A stretch of DNA of 64,000 nt from Hofstenia miamia (lineage: Eukaryota; Xenacoelomorpha; Acoela), in assembly GCA_004352715.1 (NCBI GenBank), contig SCFE01000104.1:1052614-1116613 (forward strand), read 5' to 3'. Position numbers and translations under genes: made by a program. This document shows positions 33,973-46,115 of the stretch, piece after piece; position 1 is the stretch's first letter; every line of letters begins with the position of its first letter. The notes below the pieces were generated by a model, which saw only the letters and a program-made list of their open reading frames with translations, had not been told where the DNA came from and ran no database searches.

Positions 33973-35291
33973 TTAGGTTATCCCTGGTGAACATGCTCTG
34001 TTATGAGCAGGAAACACGGTTTTGACTATGTGTACCACCTATTGCTGCTTCCCTGAGAGCAGTTTGCATTTCTAAATAGGAAATGCTTGTAAGGATGATT
34101 TCTAGGTGCTTGTACATTATTGCCTAATAATTTAGTTATATAGCGTAGTAGCTTTCTCAGATCCAACCGAAAATTTCAAAGACACACGATGTTTTGATAT
34201 TTCCTTGAAGAACCCTAATCTGTAATCACTATTAATTCGATTGGGAAAATACTGGTCTATGATTTAAAATCAAGGCCTCCGCCTGCTCATATCTAAAACT
34301 TTCACCCCAGTATTCAGAATTTGTAGAAATTGCGAAACTAGACATTCCAGAATAACCGCCTTCTTCCCGCAACATTTGATAAGTGTGGGACGTAGTCCCT
34401 GACCTCGTGCTTGGGCTAATCTATCAGAATGCTGTAGAGGCAAATTTCCCAAAACGGGATTTGGTGGTAAATGTATCATGCCTTGCATTCGCCCACCATC
34501 GCAATTTTCTGCACGTTAATAGACAAAGACCCCTTTCTTGTACAATTGCTACACACGGCCCTATTCGCCATTTATTTAAAAATTGTTGCTCCTTCAAGAA
34601 ATCAGGACGGATTCCGACAAGCCTATTTTCGAATTTCCCAAAATCTGGGATCCCATTGCATAAGTTTTTCAAAAGTACTATAAAAGGCACAGAGCCACAT
34701 TTTTCGACAAATTCGGTGCACCCGTAGGAGCAACTTACTGAGCATATATAATGCTTATTCAACCATTTTCGTAAATTCGCTAATTTTCCAGCATATGTAA
34801 TCGATTTCGCATTATTTATGACTTGCATCATATCAATAAAGTAAGCATTTGGCACATTTTCGTTTTGAAATTCTATATGAAGTTTAGATTTCATCAGAAC
34901 CCAAGATTTGCGTAATGTTAAGGGTAAGCATGCCCAAAACTCCCTTTTGTTATTTGTACTATTTACTAAAATATAGCAAATGTATGAGGGCCATGCACTA
35001 GCCCATTGTCCCGTATCACCACGGCTTTTGTAATTTTTGCATTCAGTGCAAAGTAAAGCGCTTTCTAAATTGTGTCTATTCCTGTTGTTAATGAAAACAG
35101 TTTCAGTTAAATCTAATGATGGAACTCTTAAACAATGTTCACAATGTGAAAAAAACTATTTTTGATGTGTCAGGCACATCTTCAATAAATGGCGTACTTA
35201 GACAATCCAACACGCTATTTGATCTGCTAGGCTGATCAGTAATATTTTCGTCATTTAATCCCGTAGGACAATCCAACGCATTTGATCTGCA
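33973..35291 (-). pseudogene. Helitron copy C, rearranged N-terminal remnants
   Basis: Scattered homologous pieces of the copy B N-terminal half are in order but with deletions and frameshifts. One open piece (34424-34894) keeps the region FVEKCGSVPF to LLTCR. 34720-35290 is clearly more diverged from A and B than the rest and includes a rearranged Cys/Asp-rich repeat. A CAGGGATAAC word at 33977-33986 encodes Thr-Arg-Asp-Asn-Leu where copy B has Cys-Leu-Glu-His-Phe. Confidence 0.75.
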
Positions 35292-35466
35292 ACGGGGTAC
35301 CCTCAAAGTGAATAGCATCCTTAGAAATTTTGGCTCCAAGAGTGATATGAATCGAAGTTACTCTGTGCAAAATTTCAGAAATTTCTGACAGGTAGTGGGC
35401 TCAAACTTTTTCAGCACCACTTCTGTGGCATTAACAGTAAAACAGCAATCAGAAATAGTTCGGGTG
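35292..35466. repeat. Satellite fragment next to Helitron copy C
   Basis: About 175 bp matches the end of the first half of the 1.5-kb unit ('ggggtaccctcaaagtgaat' to 'aatagttcggg'), with moderate divergence. It abuts the Helitron N-terminal remnant directly. Thus all three Helitron 5' sides adjoin this satellite. Confidence 0.75.
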
Positions 35467-36929
35467 TATTTCAGGAATAGTTAACTTTTTTCATCATTAA
35501 TTCGACATGCGCACAATGAGCATTTATCATCAGCATATTTGACCAAAGCCGCTATGCTTGAGAGATTTGTTGGTACCCACAGTTTACTTGTTGTGGTATT
35601 GTAGAGATGAATATTTTTTTAGTACATGTCCTTAAATAACGCTAATCGCATTTTTTGAAATTGAAAACTTTGAAGCAAAAACAATTCAGTTTATGTGATA
35701 TCCCCTTGAAATGATGCAATATTATTTCAGAAATGCGCTAATTTCTCATGATTATTAAAGATTTTACTTTCAGGTTGGTTTTATTAATTTAGAACCTGAA
35801 TTTAGCCCTAAAATTGTAATATTTAATAAAATTTTACATGGACTATTGCATTTTTAATCAATGATTTCTTGAATGGGAGATAACTGAAAAGTGACGATTT
35901 AGTAAGAAATGCTCTATATCTCAAATATAGAAGACATCGCTTTCGGACTATCTTTATTCATTTCATTGACAAAAATTATGACAGTAATTATAATGTTTGG
36001 TAATATCTTTTATGGGCTACTGTATTCATTACTAATCTTTGAAATGATAAAACTGAAACACAGTGAAGAAGCCCTTTCTATATCTCATTTTATATTGAGG
36101 ATATCGATTTTGAAATTGTTGTAGTTTTAAAACTAAAATTACATCTATAAATGTAATATTAATTAATAATGTACATGGATCACTGCATTTTCAATCAATG
36201 ACTTCCTAGAAATGATATTTTCTAAAAATATTGCATTCTTACTAGGTCTCCATTATAAATGCGTGCAGTTTTTGTAGCAACGTGCAATAATAGTATATCG
36301 TTAAAATTAGAAATTTCAAATGAAATAAGCTGATTATATATATTTTTTGTCCATATAAACTTACATATGCGCCGTTGTTATTTATAATGATAACTTAGGT
36401 TATGTAATTTTTAATAACAATAAAGGCACTATGTAAATTGTGGTTAACACGAAGTATGGACGACCCGAAGAAGGGTGCTATTTGCAAATAGTGGACCTAT
36501 GTATGGAATGCGATCAAATAATTTCAATGATTATAAAGATAAAATGAGCTTAAATTCTCATTTTCCTTGGTTTTTAGAGGTATTGTGATATGAAAAAGAA
36601 ATGCGTTTTTTCTATCATGAATTGATTGGTATCGCAATGCCATGATAATTGTCATGTTGTGACAGCTTTAGTTATTCATTATACTGTTATTCTTTTTACA
36701 AAAACTGTAAATTTTCGTTCTCCACTAAAAATATTGTTACAAAGCGCCAATATATTACGCGGTGTTACAACGCGCCAATATTTTACAAAAAAATCAATTT
36801 TCGTAATTTTTTAAGAATAAATAAAAAAACTTAAATTTTTTTGCAAAATATGTTTGGTAAGAGTATCGATATTGGTATGCATGAAAAAAGTTCGATAAAA
36901 TTGTTTGCTTCCAATTAGAATAGAATTTC
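35467..36929. other. Intergenic DNA with a diverged ~335-bp direct duplication
   Basis: 'catggactattgcatttt' plus 'aatcaatgatttcttg' (about 35839) and 'catggatcactgcatttt' plus 'caatcaatgacttcct' (about 36174) mark two diverged copies of a unit of about 335 bp. Near 36740-36790 'gcgccaatat' occurs twice. No gene was recognised. Confidence 0.45.
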
Positions 36930-37735
36930 TCACTTGGTAACATAGTAAATTTCGACTAAAGAAGCACTCATATCAAATTTCTCATACGCACTAAACCCTG
37001 GTATGTTAATCTTCTGCTTAATGACTCCGTCTTCAACAGTTTTCATCAAATATGGTCTTGCTTCATTCTTTACTAATCCTTCATTTTTATACACGTATAA
37101 AGAGTTAGCTATTTGGCATCTTATTCGCTGTATATGCATAATAATTTGTTGTTCTAATGAGAATCGTTTGCTAGCTTCTGAACAATAATATAACTCAGTG
37201 TTGGAATTCCTAGATATTTATAATCTTATTAGAGCTCCTCTACCAAGAATATTATAAAACGTCTTTACAACTCTGTAAACTTCAGTAGGAGAAGGATTTA
37301 AGATCTTCATTGCCACCAAAGCTTGCTTATTAGCTTTTAACCAAGGTTTTAAGCCTTTTAACAGCTGAGCATTCCGACTTCCTTCTTTTTCGTAATTGGT
37401 ATCACTTTCTTCCCTATCAAAAACTACTATATCACAATTATTTTCAATCGGAAATGAAATGTAGTCTCCTTCATGTTTAATATTTGGATACTTTTCAGTA
37501 TTGAGGGAGGAGTGTTCATGACCTGCTCTAGATCCCCAGAATGAATATGAATGTACTGTTACTTTTTTAGTAACTTCCTGCAAGAAAAATTGTGTGAATC
37601 CTCCACTACCAGCACAGATGTCTGCCATATTATGAATTTCAGATCCTGATTTTTTAACCCGAAACCCGTAATTTCTTATTATAACCCGTAACGGGTTGAA
37701 GTTTAAACCGTTTTGTTACAAAGTGTACCATTATC
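36930..37735 (-). pseudogene. Flavivirus NS5-like / FtsJ-type RNA 2'-O-methyltransferase relic
   Basis: One reading frame is open from about 37735 to 36930 apart from a single TAA at 37218-37220, about 265 codons, which is the size of one methyltransferase domain. Visible motifs in order are: Lys pair in RVKKSGSE; SAM-binding MADICAGSGGF; an Asp in CDIVVFDREESD; a Lys in ALVAMKILNP; then, after the stop, a Glu in SRNSNTELYY. This gives the K-D-K-E arrangement of cap 2'-O-methyltransferases. The DxxES context, the Lys-x-Leu-Asn-Pro element and the Ser-Arg-Asn-Ser element look closest to the flavivirus NS5 type, which caps viral RNA in the cytoplasm. No polymerase-like sequence follows. An endogenous viral fragment is the likeliest origin. 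A decayed FtsJ-family gene is the alternative. Confidence 0.6.
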
Positions 37736-39254
37736 TTACAAACTATTGGCACAGTAATAAACTGATTAGCCATTATTATTTTAACAATAACACAACATGA
37801 AAGAGAAAATAACTTGTTAATTTTCTATTTTTACACGTATTTTCCTGAACACAATGCTAATTACAACATCACATCATTTTGATACGTTTCCTTTATTTTG
37901 ATTGACTACCACTAATACAGTTATACACACATTCCTTCTGTATATTTACTTAACATAATTCGATGCTGTTGCATATTTTCAATTAGGATAATCTCTTGCA
38001 GCAGTGTGTTTCATTGTGTCTACACAATGACATTTTTAAATGGTTTATGCAATTATTCATTTAAAGTAGACTTGTCATAAAAATGTGACGCGATCTATCT
38101 AAGCAATTTTTATTTTAAATCTAAGCAATCTGTTCTGTGTTACGTTTTTGTTGGATATCATAAATATTGAAATGAAATGGACAATACATATGAAACTAGT
38201 TAATATTGCATTAGTAATATGCATATTTTGGACATGTTCTAACCATAATCATGAAATTCCAAAAGAACTGATCCCACAATTCGTTGTTAATTGAAATATT
38301 TGAGAAGTTGTTTTACTTAAAAATTTTGTTCAAAATACACTCATGTTTAAAAAACAATATGAGAATATATTTAAACAATATTTACTTAAATAAATTTATG
38401 CTCCAATTGCAAATATTTTAAGTTATAACGAAGATCTTTTTCTTGGTCAAAACAAAACATTTATTTAAAACTTGCAATTTTTAAAAATGTCTTCTTGCTC
38501 TGTCTTTAGTCTTCGAATGTAGATATGTTTTATCAGGGAATTTTCTATAATACAAAAGGTAATCAGTAAGACTGCCTTTGTCACTACAACATTCCTTCAC
38601 AATGTAGGAATGAATCTACCGCCCAGATCCAACATCTTCCAAACTTTTTCGCATTCTTGTGGGAGGGAAATAATTTTTTCCCATTACTATTTAGAAAAAA
38701 ATATTGGCGATGTTCCTCCAAAAGATTTTGTTTTACAATTTTCCAGCACTGCTGGAGGAAGCGATTTCTTGCGAAGCTATTGTAGGAAGTTCTAAACTTG
38801 TTTGTTTTAGTGTAAAGAATTTATATGAAAGTGAGGGTAATTTAAATACTGGTAACATTTTGTACTGTACAAAATGTGCGTGTTTGTACGGAAAGAATTA
38901 CAATTAAGAAAAGCGATAAGGACTATGAAATTCATCGTCATTCATTATTTTACACAAAATATTATAAACTGCTGAGGATCTAATAAAAAAAAATATTCCG
39001 TATCAGCATTTTTGTTGAAATTCCGATAGAAGGAAAAATAAGTACACAACTTCGTAAAATTTGAAATTTATGATTTCAACTGAGGCCAAACCTAGCCCAC
39101 CACATTGTTAGCCTTCAGCACTTAGTGTTGGCCATTAATTTCCGACCACCAAGTTTGTTTTAGGTAAAACTAATATTTTTTTTATTTACTGAAATTTTAT
39201 TCAGATCATCAGTTATAAATTGAAACAAATATGTGAGAATGTTATTATAGTTGA
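37736..39254. other. Intergenic DNA; possible coding remnant at 38610-38907
   Basis: At 38610-38795 and 38704-38907 two overlapping plus-strand frames look partly protein-like (PPKDFVLQFSSTAGG in one, ILYCTKCACLYG in the other), as in a frameshifted exon, but I cannot assign a family. The rest shows no gene. A perfect palindrome AACCCGTAACGGGTT lies at about 37685-37699. Confidence 0.25.
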
Positions 39255-39280
39255 AGTTTATTACAAAATTTACAGTTTGT

Positions 39281-39545
39281 TCAGTACTTTGTTGTGCCAC
39301 CATTTCCTGCTTTGACAGATTTGATACGTCGAGGCATGGAATTTATCAGTGACCGACAGTATTCCAAAGAGATTTCTTTGCACCAGGCCTCACGAATAAC
39401 GTCTTTAAGATGATCTAGTGATGTTGGATTTCTTTTAGCCACAGCTGCCTTTAATTTAACGCAGCCAAGATTTGACATCCCAAGACTGATGACATGGGGC
39501 GCAATCGTGTTGAAATACAGTACACCTAGTTGTCATCCATTGGGG
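39281..39545 (-). pseudogene. Tc1/mariner transposase C-terminal fragment
   Basis: The frame from 39478 to 39281 ends in LINSMPRRIKSVKAGNGG TTKY, matching the conserved Tc1-family end in which a Ser-Met-Pro-Arg-Arg element precedes a Gly-Gly-x-Thr-Lys-Tyr terminus. Just upstream (to about 39545) another frame reads VFQHDCAPCH, the usual Tc1 motif around the second catalytic Asp. The two are out of frame and the segment between them is deleted. No intact terminal inverted repeat was identified. Confidence 0.75.
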
Positions 39546-39984
39546 TACCTTTTCCTTGAGAATTTACAAATATTCCTTAGAGTTTACAGTCTTCCCCTGT
39601 TCTACAAAATAATTTGAACAACAAATCAGAAAGATAATTTTCAAAAAGTTTGAAAGATCACATTCATGTTTATAAAATGATGAATGGAAATTTTTCTCTT
39701 TACTTACATGGCATAAATAAAAAAGATGGTTACTAGGTTGCTAACCAATTTGAAAATAAAAAATAAATAATGAACAATAGATTTTTTAGGCAAAATCAAA
39801 GTTGTACATTTTTGAAGCTGGTTTTTATGTCCCACACAACACACTGTGCTGTATAGTCAACAAAGTTTCTACACAACCCCTATTATAAATATAATATAGC
39901 TACTTAAAATTGACAAAATTTTCGCCAGAATTTAATATTAGTAGCTGGTGTAAATATAAGTTAAGGCAAGCTAACTACCTTGCT

Positions 39985-40295
39985 GAAGTAAATTTCGCTT
40001 CCTATGGTAAATCTTCATTAATTGGAAAGCCTTTGCTGAAATAGTTAAATGCGCTTCACCATAAATTTTAAAGTCTTTGTTGCATGACAGAAATTACAGG
40101 AATTTTTGCATCGTCTGCAACACACTTCTCGAATTCGTCTACGGTAATGTTGATTACCACACCCGCATGATGTCCAGATTCTAACCATAATAACAGGGCA
40201 ATGTGTTTTTGTAACATTAAAAGATCCCATTTGGCAACGGATTCATCATTTCTAAATGAAGCGATTACTTGATAATAATGATAAGAATGTTTCAA
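39985..40295 (-). pseudogene. Tyrosine-recombinase-like fragment, frameshifted (also 43077-43387)
   Basis: The minus frame 40295-40068 reads AKWDLLMLQKHIALLLWLES, then HAGVVINITVDEFEKCVAD and VISVM. A second frame continues with YGEAHLTISAKAFQLMKIYH. Together these resemble the segment between the first catalytic Arg region and the beta-sheet of animal Crypton-type or phage-integrase-like recombinases. The frame change lies near 40080. It is a fragment only; no catalytic His-x-x-Arg or Tyr box was found. The same remnant is repeated at 43077-43387 in the second block copy. Confidence 0.4.
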
Positions 40296-42749
40296 TTTTG
40301 AACAGCCAAAGAATATTTGAATATTTTCATGGTTCTAGGAAAATGTCTTGAAGTCAAAAGCTTGTATAGATATCCACAATCTCAAATCACCACCAGTTAG
40401 GGAGTGTCTCTTTCTTCGCCTTCTTCACCACCACCTCTTATATTGTGTTATATCGTCGTCTAAACAACATATACATTAATCATAATAGTATATACGTAGT
40501 ATAACAATGAAGTTATTTATTGAAAATTACCCATTGGAATGGTTTTCGTGGCATAAAATGCCACGTATACTTCTTTATTTATAGTAACTACTTTGACATG
40601 CGAATTGGGATTCTTCTTTTCTTCATTTATGTAAGACGCGATTCCATTTGCAATCGATCCATCAATCCTAAGAAATTCATCTCAAACATTTCAGCAATGC
40701 AAGAAATTTTTCTTTTAAATTAATGCTTACTATTTATTAATTTTTTAAATATTTTTCATAAATACGGGAAGAAAATAAAATAATTTACTAAATTTTGAAT
40801 TTTCTTCAAAATTAATAGTAATTCGTGCAATAGATATGTACTTTATTGGTTTTTTTTGAAAAATGGTTCCACTGAGAACCAATTTCATAAATGTAGGCAT
40901 TTTCATAAGACCTAGGATCTCTGGTACCCCAGTGAGTGTTTTTGACCTCTATAGATTGCCAGAAGACTTCCAGCTTCAATACTTTCTTTTGCGAAAACTC
41001 CATTTCTTAATTATTAATATAAAAATATTCTAACCAGAAAATTCTTACCTTTAATTTCATTTATATAGTGCTTTTCTAAAAAATCGACATGTTTTTCAAG
41101 ATAAATATTTTCTTAAGGAATCTTCTTCCGTTTCATGTTATCAATTAATTGTGAAGCGTCACGCAGAAACAATTATATTGATTGTTACGTAACAATATTT
41201 AGCCAATTAAAGTGCTTGAATGTGTACAAAATATTACTGTCTAAATTCTGCATAGTAAGCCATCATTGGTTTGCAACACTGTAATTGGGACTTGTATTAC
41301 TTTTTTGTAAGGTTGGATATCTGAGAAAACACATAATTAATATTTTCATATTTACTGCCAGTTTTGTGTGATGGTTACCAATGTTACCTGATTTATAATA
41401 GGAACTTTTTCTTATTATATATTGATAAGAAAATATCATACAAATAATACTAAATGACAAAAGAGTGATTGCAAGCAAATATTAGAACACATTCATATAA
41501 ACACCAATATTTTTCTTGAATTTTTTATTTGTTCTTTTTATGGCAAGTGAATGTCTAGCAACTATGGAATCTTCATTTGAATGTAAACTTATATATTTTA
41601 CTGTAATTTTCAATTCTCAATTGAGCCCATACACTTCTTTCCTTATTCACCGCCCCTGCATAATAAATAGATTCACTTGCTGTAGCATCCAAGTACATGT
41701 TAACATATATATGCAAAATACTTATTATATAAAACAAATTAGGAATTTATTTATTTAATAGATCATGATATTTTGAGATATTTCTAAAATAGTTAAGAAA
41801 TAATGTAAAGCTTGCAAACTTTGCATTTTGTGAAGCTATTTTGTCAAATTTGCTTGAAAATAATAGTTTGACGACTTTAGAATAGTAATAAAATTGTTGT
41901 ATGCTTCAACAAAATTATTTGATAGATTTGAGACTGCTTTAATGAAAGTGGTTGCAAAACGACACAGGCATGTGCATGCATGTACATGTTATAGGTGAGA
42001 AACGTTGGACTTGGAATTTAAAAAGTTTCGTATAAAATCTAAATTTTCAATGAAAATTTGTTAATCTTTTCATCTAGTACTTTAGGCCACCATTACATTC
42101 TAGTACACATTTTCAACATCAGATTCAAGCTTGTTCACCAATAGATGGTTCCCAGTCTTACTTTTTTAAAAAATAAGCGTTTGTCAGTTTAAAATGGCAC
42201 AAGGCTGGTTAGTATGCAAATATGAAAAAATCACTAAAATATATATATATTACACCTATCTTGAAATAAAGGGAAATAAAGGGAAGTGTTCGAATTCAGC
42301 CTGAAATTATATTGTTTAGGCTAAATGCATTCAAAACATTGTTTGTCATCAGTGTGTTGTCAAGCTTCTTAAAAGTTTGAGCCTGGGAGGGTAGCGGTTA
42401 TAAATTCTTGGATCAAAATGCAAATTTAAGGAAGATTTTTAGGCAAAGCGTCTAAAATTATTTTTGCTTAAAAGTGAAAGCAGGAATTTACAAATTTTCA
42501 AATGTAAACATATTCTATACAGTTTTAGGCTTTCTTAAATTGATGTAACTTTGTTACCCCATACTGCGTTTAACTGAAATTTAAAAATTTTATTCATAAA
42601 AAATTATGTATTATGTATTCTTAATAGTATAATTAACAATTTATCTATGTACATCAGAATTAAAAATGAATTTAAAATTATTTAAATCAAATATTACTAA
42701 GAAATTCGGAATTTACATTTGATAAAAATCTAATCAATTCAATAAACTC

Positions 42750-42793
42750 ACTATAAAAGGGGGGGGCAGCTGCCCCCTCTTGCCCCCCCCCTC
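42750..42793. mobile_element. Possible hAT-like element end (G-run/C-run hairpin)
   Basis: 'ggggggggcagctgcccc' followed by another C-run forms a strong hairpin beside an assembly gap. The partner at 46031-46115 has the same G-run, 56 N, and then a C-run ending in 'cttgcggtgcctgtg'. Such G/C-rich runs near the end are typical of hAT-derived MITEs, and the hairpin explains why assembly broke here twice. The element cannot be reconstructed from this. Confidence 0.35.
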
Positions 42794-42794
42794 N

Positions 42795-45700
42795 CTTACA
42801 TGGCATAAATAAAAAAGATGGTTACTAGGTTGCTAACCAATTTGAAAATAAAAAATAAATAATGAACAATAGATTTTTTAGGCAAAATCAAAGTTGTACA
42901 TTTTTGAAGCTGGTTTTTATGTCCCACACAACACACTGTGCTGTATAGTCAACAAAGTTTCTACACAACCCCTATTATAAATATAATATAGCTACTTAAA
43001 ATTGACAAAATTTTCGCCAGAATTTAATATTAGTAGCTGGTGTAAATATAAGTTAAGGCAAGCTAACTACCTTGCTGAAGTAAATTTCGCTTCCTATGGT
43101 AAATCTTCATTAATTGGAAAGCCTTTGCTGAAATAGTTAAATGCGCTTCACCATAAATTTTAAAGTCTTTGTTGCATGACAGAAATTACAGGAATTTTTG
43201 CATCGTCTGCAACACACTTCTCGAATTCGTCTACGGTAATGTTGATTACCACACCCGCATGATGTCCAGATTCTAACCATAATAACAGGGCAATGTGTTT
43301 TTGTAACATTAAAAGATCCCATTTGGCAACGGATTCATCATTTCTAAATGAAGCGATTACTTGATAATAATGATAAGAATGTTTCAATTTTGAACAGCCA
43401 AAGAATATTTGAATATTTTCATGGTTCTAGGAAAATGTCTTGAAGTCAAAAGCTTGTATAGATATCCACAATCTCAAATCACCACCAGTTAGGGAGTGTC
43501 TCTTTCTTCGCCTTCTTCACCACCACCTCTTATATTGTGTTATATCGTCGTCTAAACAACATATACATTAATCATAATAGTATATACGTAGTATAACAAT
43601 GAAGTTATTTATTGAAAATTACCCATTGGAATGGTTTTCGTGGCATAAAATGCCACGTATACTTCTTTATTTATAGTAACTACTTTGACATGCGAATTGG
43701 GATTCTTCTTTTCTTCATTTATGTAAGACGCGATTCCATTTGCAATCGATCCATCAATCCTAAGAAATTCATCTCAAACATTTCAGCAATGCATGAAATT
43801 TTTCTTTTAAATTAATGCTTACTATTTATTAATTTTTTAAATATTTTTCATAAATACGGGAAGAAAATAAAATAATTTACTAAATTTTGAATTTTCTTCA
43901 AAATTAATAGTAATTCGTGCAATAGATATGTACTTTATTGGTTTTTTTTGAAAAATGGTTCCACTGAGAACCAATTTCATAAATGTAGGCATTTTCATAA
44001 GACCTAGGATCTCTGGTACCCCAGTGAGTGTTTTTGACCTCTATAGATTGCCAGAAGACTTCCAGCTTCAATACTTTCTTTTGCGAAAACTCCATTTCTT
44101 AATTATNNNNNNNNNNNNNNNNNNNNNTGAAAAATGGTTCCACTGAGAACCAATTTCATAAATGTAGGCATTTTCATAAGACCTAGGATCTCTGGTACCC
44201 CAGTGAGTGTTTTTGACCTCTATAGATTGCCAGAAGACTTCCAGCTTCAATACGTTCTCTTGCGAAAACTCCATTTCTTAATTATTAATATAAAAATATT
44301 CTAACCAGAAAATTCTTACCTTTAATTTCATTTATATAGTGCTTTTCTAAAAAATCGACATGTTTTTCAAGATAAATATTTTCTTAAGGAATCTTCTTCC
44401 GTTTCATGTTATCAATTAATTGTGAAGCGTCACGCAGAAACAATTATATTGATTGTTACGTAACAATATTTAGCCAATTAAAGTGCTTGAATGTGTACAA
44501 AATATTACTGTCTAAATTCTGCATAGTAAGCCATCATTGGTTTGCAACACTGTAATTGGGACTTGTATTACTTTTTTGTAAGGTTGGATATCTGAGAAAA
44601 CACATAATTAATATTTTCATATTTACTGCCAGTTTTGTGTGATGGTTACCAATGTTACCTGATTTATAATAGGAACTTTTTCTTATTATATATTGATAAG
44701 AAAATATCATACAAATAATACTAAATGACAAAAGAGTGATTGCAAGCAAATATTAGAACACATTCATATAAACACCAATATTTTTCTTGAATTTTTTATT
44801 TGTTCTTTTTATGGCAAGTGAATGTCTAGCAACTATGGAATCTTCATTTGAATGTAAACTTATATATTTTACTGTAATTTTCAATTCTCAATTGAGCCCA
44901 TACACTTCTTTCCTTATTCACCGCCCCTGCATAATAAATAGATTCACTTGCTGTAGCATCCAAGTACATGTTAACATATATATGCAAAATACTTATTATA
45001 TAAAACAAATTAGGAATTTATTTATTTAATAGATCATGATATTTTGAGATATTTCTAAAATAGTTAAGAAATAATGTAAAGCTTGCAAACTTTGCATTTT
45101 GTGAAGCTATTTTGTCAAATTTGCTTGAAAATAATAGTTTGACGACTTTAGAATAGTAATAAAATTGTTGTATGCTTCAACAAAATTATTTGATAGATTT
45201 GAGACTGCTTTAATGAAAGTGGTTGCAAAACGACACAGGCATGTGCATGCATGTACATGTTATAGGTGAGAAACGTTGGACTTGGAATTTAAAAAGTTTC
45301 GTATAAAATCTAAATTTTCAATGAAAATTTGTTAATCTTTTCATCTAGTACTTTAGGCCACCATTACATTCTAGTACACATTTTCAACATCAGATTCAAG
45401 CTTGTTCACCAATAGATGGTTCCCAGTCTTACTTTTTTAAAAAATAAGCGTTTGTCAGTTTAAAATGGCACAAGGCTGGTTAGTATGCAAATATGAAAAA
45501 ATCACTAAAATATATATATATTACACCTATCTTGAAATAAAGGGAAATAAAGGGAAGTGTTCGAATTCAGCCTGAAATTATATTGTTTAGGCTAAATGCA
45601 TTCAAAACATTGTTTGTCATCAGTGTGTTGTCAAGCTTCTTAAAAGTTTGAGCCTGGGAGGGTAGCGGTTATAAATTCTTGGATCAAAATGCAAATTTAA

Positions 45701-46037
45701 GGAAGATTTTTAGGCAAAGCGTCTAAAATTATTTTTGCTTAAAAGTGAAAGCAGGAATTTACAAATTTTCAAATGTAAACATATTCTATACAGTTTTAGG
45801 CTTTCTTAAATTGATGTAACTTTGTTACCCCATACTGCGTTTAACTGAAATTTAAAAATTTTATTCATAAAAAATTATGTATTATGTATTCTTAATAGTA
45901 TAATTAACAATTTATCTATGTACATCAGAATTAAAAATGAATTTAAAATTATTTAAATCAAATATTACTAAGAAATTCGGAATTTACATTTGATAAAAAT
46001 CTAATCAATTCAATAAACTCACTATAAAAGGGGGGGG
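42795..46037. repeat. 3.1-kb block, second copy with an extra internal partial duplication
   Basis: This is a copy of 39703-42766. From 44107 a run of 21 N is followed by a second version of about 180 bp already present at 43954-44106, so the offset to the first copy rises from 3092 to 3271. The block ends in the same G-run as the first copy, before a 56-N gap. All features of the first copy recur here. Confidence 0.9.
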
Positions 46038-46115
46038 NNNNNNNNNNNNNNNNNNNNNNNNNNNNNNNNNNNNNNNNNNNNNNNNNNNNNNNNCCCCCCC
46101 TCCCCGCTTGCGGTG

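Larger units (their letters stand above)
29602..35291 (-). mobile_element. Helitron copy C, internally deleted
   Basis: The 3' boundary is shared with copy B (see 10778). The 3' half is near-identical to copy B apart from diverged blocks. The 5' half has lost at least two segments. The copy-B interval of about 15222-16940 (Rep domain) is missing at 34035, and about 17060-17420 is missing at 34152. Both junctions carry short shared words ('gtac', 'agtag'), which suggests microhomology deletions. It ends at 35291 against a satellite fragment. Confidence 0.85.
39703..42793. repeat. 3.1-kb block, first copy
   Basis: The sequence is repeated at an offset of 3092 bp starting at 42795, directly after a single N. 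Only a rare mismatch was noticed (at about 40705 versus 43797). The block holds a tyrosine-recombinase-like remnant, a short ORF at 40812-41003 (MEFSQKKVLK...), and ORFs at 41263-41478 and 41516-41758 with no recognised family. The junction sits exactly on an N, so an assembly duplication is more likely than a biological one. Confidence 0.9.

Noticed and set aside
41263-41478. Hydrophobic ORF reminiscent of receptor transmembrane segments (also 44534-44749)
   Set aside because: It is short and AT-rich, with no receptor signature. Phe/Ile-rich translations are expected by chance in this composition.
42795-46037. Recent segmental duplication as a biological event
   Set aside because: The boundary coincides with an N, and a nested duplicate sits at another N run. 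An assembly artefact is the better explanation.
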